A DNA stretch of 64,000 bases from Theristus sp. LFF4_11 (taxonomy: Eukaryota > Nematoda > Chromadorea > Monhysterida > Xyalidae). The translations under genes were made by a program, and so were the position numbers. Positions within the stretch are counted from its first letter, which is position 1. Every line of letters begins with the position of its first letter. The stretch spans positions 1 through 64,000 of the forward strand of contig JASANC010000080.1 of assembly GCA_030248135.1 (NCBI GenBank). The letters run 5' to 3'. Shown here piece by piece: positions 58,662-64,000 of the stretch. The notes under the pieces were generated by a model. The model saw only the letters and a list, made by a program, of their open reading frames with translations, made no database searches and was not told the DNA's origin.

Positions 58662-59429
58662 CGTTGTTACATTGCCAAATGCGACGTGAAAAATCGCATC
58701 CGCATAATTTCAAAACAAAAATATGATGGAATAAACTAAACAACCCATTATGCATGCAGGTTGCGAATTGATTTTTTTTTTCAAAAATTTTACATCCTTT
58801 TTGTGCGTGTTAAGGTGAATGGGAATGGAGGATACGCCAGGTGCGTTAAAATTTGCATAATACAGCTACTGCACAGGTAAATAAATTATTTAGACAAACA
58901 AGTTAAAGTGTAGAACATTATGACGTTCTTGATAAGAGTTTTCAGAGATACTGTTGCTCGTGTCTTTTTTATTTTGCTTGATTTATGGGGATTTAGCGTC
59001 TGCGAATACTTTTACAGTCCCAGAAAACCGCAAATGAAATTTTTTCCGGTGTGCCGTAAAAACCGAAAATGGACACGGCTCGCTTTGTTTTGATGAGATT
59101 TGACGGTTTAGCCGGTAATCACGGCTCAATTCAGTGCCACCGTCAAAAATTTTGTTTTAAAAAATTGAGCAGTTTTGTGTCTTTTCCAACAAACTAAAAC
59201 TGGTTCAGCCGCACCGCGGTACAGACGAACGCAATAACATATCATGATGACATACATGCAAGTTATGACGGATTGAGAAAATGAAAGTTCTAACGCTTTT
59301 TTGCAGTCGATTTTTACACATACACTTTCTGTGAACGCACGTAGTAAACTGTTCTGCGCTGTGAATTTTCCGTGTTTCGCATTTTAGCGTAAAACTCCAA
59401 GGAATGAACAGTTCAGAAATTCGCATAAA
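58662..59429. other. Divergent spacer between MAM-C and the ground-like pair
   Basis: No exon or repeat with clear ends. Should contain the promoters of MAM-C (minus) and of the gene at 59430 (plus). Confidence 0.4.
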
Positions 59430-60086
59430 ATGGTAAGCAGAGTTATTCAAATCTGCTTCACTATTCTGTTTTTTTTTCTGGCTTTGAAATTTGTTGTTGA
59501 AGGAGTTTATATGAAGCTACAGTATAATGTAAGTGTGCATGTTTTTAGCAAGATATACAGAACCCGCAAAAAAATAAGAGCGCAACCGGGTCAGAAACAG
59601 GACATATTTCCCCACCAATGGGGTTCTTGATTTCCTGATGAAACCTGCTTCCGGTTCACAAAATTCAAAGATTCGTGACTCCCAACTCTGCGAGAAAGTA
59701 ACAGATTCAAAGAAATATACCGAACAATATAAATAAAATTTGCGACTTCTTTCAGAATTTTTATATCCTGTGTTTGACGCTTCTGATATTCGGTACAATA
59801 TGCCACGTTACAACGGCATGTGGATCGGTACGTGAATATCGTTTGCTTTTTCCAAAATTTTACCGAGAAAAAAAGTAAAACGAGTGTTTTTATTGCAATT
59901 CGGTTCAATTTATCACTCTTGTTTTCTTGCAATTTATTGTAGGAGGACGGTGGGGAAGAGGGCGGTGACGAAGGAGGAGACAATGGAGAAGAAGGCGGAG
60001 ACGAAGGAGGAGACGAAGGAGAAGACGGAGGCGACGGCGAAGGCGAAGGTGGTGGTGGTGAACAAATTTGGTACATGTGGTCGTGA
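59430..60086 (+). CDS. Short secreted Gly/Glu/Asp-rich protein, truncated paralogue of the ground-like gene
   Basis: Predicted 72-residue secreted protein. Exons: 59430-59432 (only the ATG, followed by GTAAGC), 59756-59827, 59943-60086. The second exon encodes the signal peptide (FYILCLTLLIFGTICHVTTA) and CGS. The third is almost entirely Gly, Glu and Asp and ends EQIWYMWS with a stop. The downstream gene has the same ATG-only exon, a signal peptide ending ATACGG, an acidic Gly-rich exon and EQIWYVWP, then goes on to a ground-like domain. This copy has therefore lost that domain, or its acidic part serves on its own. The N-terminal part could also be read straight through from 59430, but the splice matches the paralogue. 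Confidence 0.72.
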
Positions 60087-60507
60087 TGCTTTTTCAAACT
60101 TGGTTCCGCAGAACTGTTTTGTGCTTTTTTGTGTCAAAAAACTGTAGACGAACAAGAAGATCCCTCACGATATATTTGTACATTGCTGTGCTTGATTGTT
60201 TTGTGTTCTTATTGATTTTATGTGTTTTCATCATAATATTGTCTTTCTGTATTGATAATTTTCAAACTCGTGTGACATCACTCGCCTGTAACCTTTTCGC
60301 ATGCGCAACACGCACGTGTTTACGCAAAAAATATGATGCATGTTTTACTGCTAACAAACTGTTGTTCACAAACGAAAGCATTTGCCACTTTTGGTGAACA
60401 TGTTTAAAATAATTGTGCAATTACAGGAAAACGATATTTTCGTTTTAAAGCATAAATTAGTTTGTAACTATAATACACACTCACACACACACGAACTCGC
60501 TGTGAAC

Positions 60508-61834
60508 ATGGTAAGTGTCCCCCTTGCAATGGTCTCTGTCGACTTACAAATTTGTGATAAGACAAAAACTAGAACCCTCGAAAGCCAAGATCAACAGCAC
60601 TTTAGAGTTTCAGCAGCTCTCCGTTTCGCTGTTGTTGTTGTTGATATGCTGCGCCATTTTCCAGCACCGTGCAACTGCCTGCGGCGGTGGGGTGAGAAGA
60701 ATTTCGATCAACCTTTGTTTCCGAAAATTGAAATTCAAAAAGTAACACTGAGAAGCTAGAGACCACGTAACCAGATTTCAACAAAGCTACCCGACCCTAA
60801 ATACTGCTTCATGAATGCCGCTTGAGCTACACAAATTGCTACTGAAATGAACTTCATCGTTTTATTACTCGTGAACTGAATTTTACTGCAAACGCAATTT
60901 GTATATTAGCAGCTTCAGTGGCATTTTTTGGCAACTTTTGCAGCACAATTAGTGGCACCTGTTTCTCAGTGAAAAAGAACTTTGATCCGCATTTTCTTTG
61001 AGTTGAGCAATTTTTTCAACAAAACTCTCTTTGAAAAAAAAAACGTCCGCGTTAACTTTGTTTTCCCTTTTGAAGGGTGGCGACGAAGCAGGCGCAGGTG
61101 AAGAGGGTGGCGGTGAAGAAGAGGCAGCTGCGGAAGACGATGGCGCTGGCGAGGAGGCAGCTGACGACGGAGATGGCGACGGTGACGGGGGAGACGAGCA
61201 GATTTGGTACGTCTGGCCAAATGGCGACAAAAATGGCAACGGCAATGGCAATGGCAACGGCAACGGTGGAGGCGGCGGTGGTGGCGGCGGTGGAGGTCGG
61301 TGTTTCTTTGCAAAAGAACCCGTTTTTCACGATCAACTAATTTCAAAAAAATGAAACGTTGAATTTGCTCTCAGACGGGGGAAATGGGGGCGGGAACGGC
61401 GGCGGCGCTAATGGAGACGGCGAAGGTGAAGACGGTGAAGGCGAAGAGGAGGAGGAGGAAGAGGCAGATCCGAACTGTTTAAGCGAGGAATTGAAAAAGA
61501 TCATGGAGGAGGTTTGTATCGTGGTGGTGTTTGTCTTAATTGACGAAGCAGCTGGTTTTATTTCTCATAAACTGAACAATGACCATTTCAATTCTAGTTT
61601 TTTTTCGCGCTCTTCCAATTTCTTTGTTCTCAGACATTCGAAGAGCACAAGCGCAACTACGCGGCGATGACAGAGGATGTGACGAAGAAGGCGAAGGAGT
61701 ATTTCGGCGACGACGTCCAGGTGGAATGCGACAATCCACGCAAGAACGATTTCGCCGACAAAACGCATCCGACCGGAAAATACTGCAAGGTGCTCGGCAA
61801 GTATGCCGGCTGCTACGCGTGGCATGAATATTAG
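60508..61834 (+). CDS. grl: Ground-like domain protein, nematode hedgehog-related family
   Basis: Predicted secreted protein of 212 residues. Exons: 60508-60510 (ATG only, followed by GTAAGT), 60614-60691, 61076-61295, 61375-61511, 61634-61834. A signal peptide (LSVSLLLLLICCAIF) is followed by an acidic Gly-rich region, the motif EQIWYVWP, a run of Asn-Gly pairs and poly-Gly, a poly-Glu stretch, and a C-terminal ground-like domain (about residues 135-212). That domain shows NCLSEELKKIMEE, YFGDDVQVEC, NDFADKTHPTGKYCKV and YAGCYAWHEY, matching the family layout (Cys, FG.x.EV, DF, CK, final AY-like). Ground-like proteins are nematode extracellular proteins distantly related to hedgehog N-terminal groups, expressed in epidermis and neurons. 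The third exon uses an AAG acceptor. Confidence 0.85.
60795..60828. repeat. Half of an R4 MITE
   Basis: CTAAATACTGCTTCATGAAT followed by GCCGC matches one arm of R4. Confidence 0.5.
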
Positions 61835-62070
61835 CCATAATATGTATTGAGTCGTTTTATTCTCAGACGTTTGTGCGAGCATTTCCGAGTCTTTTATTGT
61901 TGAATTTGACTGAGTGAATCTCGTGAAAATGGAATTATATTCATCACAATGAAGCCATTCGCAGAGCGAGTACACGGAGAGACGTAAGAATCACACACAA
62001 TGAAAAAACTAGCACAAAACCTAAAAGCTCACAATACAACAGATATCACATTTATAAAAAAACTCAAATA

Positions 62071-63891
62071 TCACAGTTTTGCACGGTTCTCTTTCAACAG
62101 AGGGCCAATGTACTTGGTGTGCGCGTCGAGCACCTGAATTGTCAAGGAAACCATCTCAAAAAGAGTGTTTATTTCGACAAAAAAAACAAAAAAGCAACAC
62201 CACAGAATTAAAAACTCCTGGTCAGACAGTGCACTCGGGCATAACACAACGATAGTACGTGCACAAACGAACGGACGCGCGCACAGACAGGCACGATAAG
62301 CGGCATTCATAAAGCAGTATTTAGTAACGCATATCTATGCGTCACTAAATGCTGCTTCGTGAATGCCACGCTGAATGCAGCGTGTCGCGTGCACCACGTG
62401 TTCGTTCGTTGCCATACACACAGCGCTACGATGTGTCCTACCACAGAGCGTGCGCGCGCAATCTCAAGCGCCGCAGCACGCTATACCTGTTTCTCATTCA
62501 ACTCCGAGTGTTTCGTCCATTGCACGATCGCAGGGTACACGTGTCCGTCAAAACGACCCAAGCACGACGACAACTCGCGATCGGCGAACGACCACGCGTC
62601 CACCAGCGCGACGGCGTTCGGTCGGATTCGCCGCAGCAGCGCGCTCTGTTCGCGTTGTAGGGCGCCGACGCAGTCGAACGAGAGACCGGCCTGCGAAAGT
62701 TGCTGTTGCGACCGTTGTCTTTTGCTTGTTCGAAAAAAATGGCATTGCCAAATCCGGTATCTTCGATTGGTTTCTACTGCATACAGGTGCACCGGAGTGT
62801 CAGATCGACTGAGAAACATTATTGTTTGTCACTTTTTGAAAACCGCAGCAAAATCGTGTCAAGAGCACCCGACACGATTGAGGTATTATCGTTTTTTTGG
62901 GTTCTGCGACTCAATGCGTTTGCAGACGTAGAAAGGAAACTGGTTTCAATCTTTATGTGGCAATTCAAAACAGTCCGGCATTATTTAGGAAACTCGGATC
63001 ACTTTGCCAATTTTGCATTCCCGCGTCATGCAAGGCAACTGTTTACCTATTCATTCGCGCACTGAGTCTCGGAACCGATATAAGAGCATAATACTTCGGG
63101 GGGGGGGAGAAGTGCGGGGCATTTGGATGAACCCTGTTCTGATTCAGATCAATCAATGGAACACAGGTCATATTTCACGCAAAAACCAACCGACCTGCAA
63201 GAACTGGCCGGTGCGTCGGAGCATCTGCGTGACGAGAAACAACCTGCAGACCGCCTGCATCACCTGACGCACTCGTTCGTCCTCGATCGCGGCGACCGCC
63301 TCGATGAACGTTCGCGACACGTACACTCGCGTGTGCGCCTGCACGTTCACGCCCGTTTATACCCGACGTATGTAAGCGCGTACGGCACGGCACGGCACGT
63401 CACATCCCATGTTTTTGCATACTACCGTTCATACCAGACGTACGTCTCGTCTGCATACGTCAGGTATAAACGGGCCGTTTGCGAACCACGGAGCAACGTT
63501 GTTGGCTCGGCAAAATAAGGCGTCTGTCAGAGACGTGCGAAACGCTCAACATGCAAACCTGCTCGCATTTCACCCAATCGAATTTAGCCGCCTTGTCGGA
63601 AAAGACAGCGCACTCCAATCTCCAATGTTGCATACAATCACACACAATTTGCATTTTGCTTGTTTGTCTGTTGGCTTTTATCCCATATAACTAGCGGCTA
63701 AATTCAAAAAGACAATGTGCGTGAAAACGAAAAACATTGAAAAAAAACATTCGTGTCACCCGGGCCGCCTGCGCCAACTGCACCCCGGTGGCTGCCCACG
63801 CCTGCTCCTCCGTGCGCCCATTCTGTCGTGCGTCGCCCAGTGCCGCTGCGGCGTCATGCACCCGGCGACTCGCTGCACGCTCGAATGCAAC
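62071..63891 (-). CDS. acox-1: Peroxisomal acyl-CoA oxidase, C-terminal part
   Basis: Acyl-CoA oxidase catalyses the first, FAD-dependent step of peroxisomal beta-oxidation; in C. elegans these enzymes also shorten ascaroside side chains. Exons from the left of the protein: 63891-63760, 63338-63195, 62690-62487, 62133-62071, all phase 0, giving the last 180 residues. Recognisable are the helical C-terminal domain (EEQAWAATGVQLAQAARAHTRVYV) and IRPNAVALVDAW followed by DRELSSCLGRFDGHVY, the family signature. The protein ends NRAKL; AKL is a type 1 peroxisomal targeting signal. The FAD-binding and catalytic N-terminal two thirds lie beyond the window end. Three introns carry MITEs. Confidence 0.92.
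62300..62371. repeat. MITE family R4 in an acyl-CoA oxidase intron
   Basis: GCGGCATTCATAAAGCAGTA and ACTAAATGCTGCTTCGTGAA form long inverted arms around ACGCATATCTATGCGT. Confidence 0.72.
62893..63092 (-). repeat. MITE family R1 in an acyl-CoA oxidase intron
   Basis: GGTTCTGCGACTCAATGCG at one end and GCGCACTGAGTCTCGGAACC at the other: a full-length inverted pair. Confidence 0.75.
63351..63476. repeat. MITE family R5 in an acyl-CoA oxidase intron
   Basis: GCCCGTTTATACCCGACGTA and TACGTCAGGTATAAACGGGC are inverted ends; shorter interior than the other copies. Confidence 0.75.
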
Positions 63892-63918
63892 CTGCACCAG
63901 AGCACTGTGTTCATGCCA

Positions 63919-64000
63919 CAGTCGAACTCTAAATTATAGGCAATCAGCCGATTGCTTGGTGGTCACGTGCATGCATGCCATTCTGTGCAGAAACTGCTTA
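63919..64000. repeat. MITE family R2, cut by the window end
   Basis: CAGTCGAACTCTAAATTATA then GGCAATCAGCCGATTGCTTG: a clear left arm; the right arm is outside the window. Confidence 0.68.

Noticed and set aside
62359..62931. A 190-residue plus-strand open frame
   Set aside because: It is antisense to the acyl-CoA oxidase exon at 62487-62690 and continues into MITE and intron sequence.

Overview
The window is animal genomic DNA, very probably from a nematode. Every gene is split by introns of the GT...TTTTCAG type. Three gene products point to nematodes: a protein ending in a ground-like domain, a neuropeptide precursor whose second exon matches (from memory) the C. elegans NLP-49 peptide, and an insulin-like peptide with eight cysteines of the nematode type. 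Species and clade cannot be read from the sequence. Introns and spacers are long because they are packed with short inverted-repeat (MITE-like) transposons.

Layout. 1-2266 (+): 3' part of a TIA-1/TIAR RNA-binding protein, then a T-rich tail. 3934-5951 (+): complete TEX261/SVP26-type ER cargo receptor. 6742-8231: a dead hAT transposon with perfect 8-bp target duplications. 10795-11472 (+): NLP-49-like neuropeptide precursor. 14845-17131 (+): complete Rac GTPase, exactly 192 residues. 19443-22247 (+): complete NF-YA. 23676-26256 and 33208-34443 (both +): two paralogues of an unrecognised family. Between them lie a nested composite transposon (26264-28125) and an insulin-like gene (30316-31255, +).

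35589-58661 is a cluster of genes for predicted secreted proteins. It holds three paralogues with a signal peptide, two MAM domains and a last residue that is cysteine: A (+, 35589-40257), B (-, 53234-49066) and C (-, 58661-54495). Between A and B sits a divergent pair of distantly related, unrecognised cysteine-rich proteins: D (-, 45996-40580) and E (+, 46250-48426). 59430-61834 (+) has a tandem pair of Gly/Glu/Asp-rich secreted proteins; only the second keeps the ground-like domain. 62071-63891 (-) is the 3' end of a peroxisomal acyl-CoA oxidase ending in the targeting signal AKL.

Exon models were built by hand from reading-frame continuity, splice phase and comparison among paralogues. 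Those for TIAR, TEX261, NLP-49, Rac, NF-YA, insulin, MAM A-C, the ground-like pair and the oxidase close in frame. D is nearly complete with one unresolved junction, and E is resolved only at its two ends. Five introns appear to begin with GC instead of GT. The genes are mostly functionally unrelated neighbours; the exceptions are the tandem or clustered paralogues, which look like local duplications.
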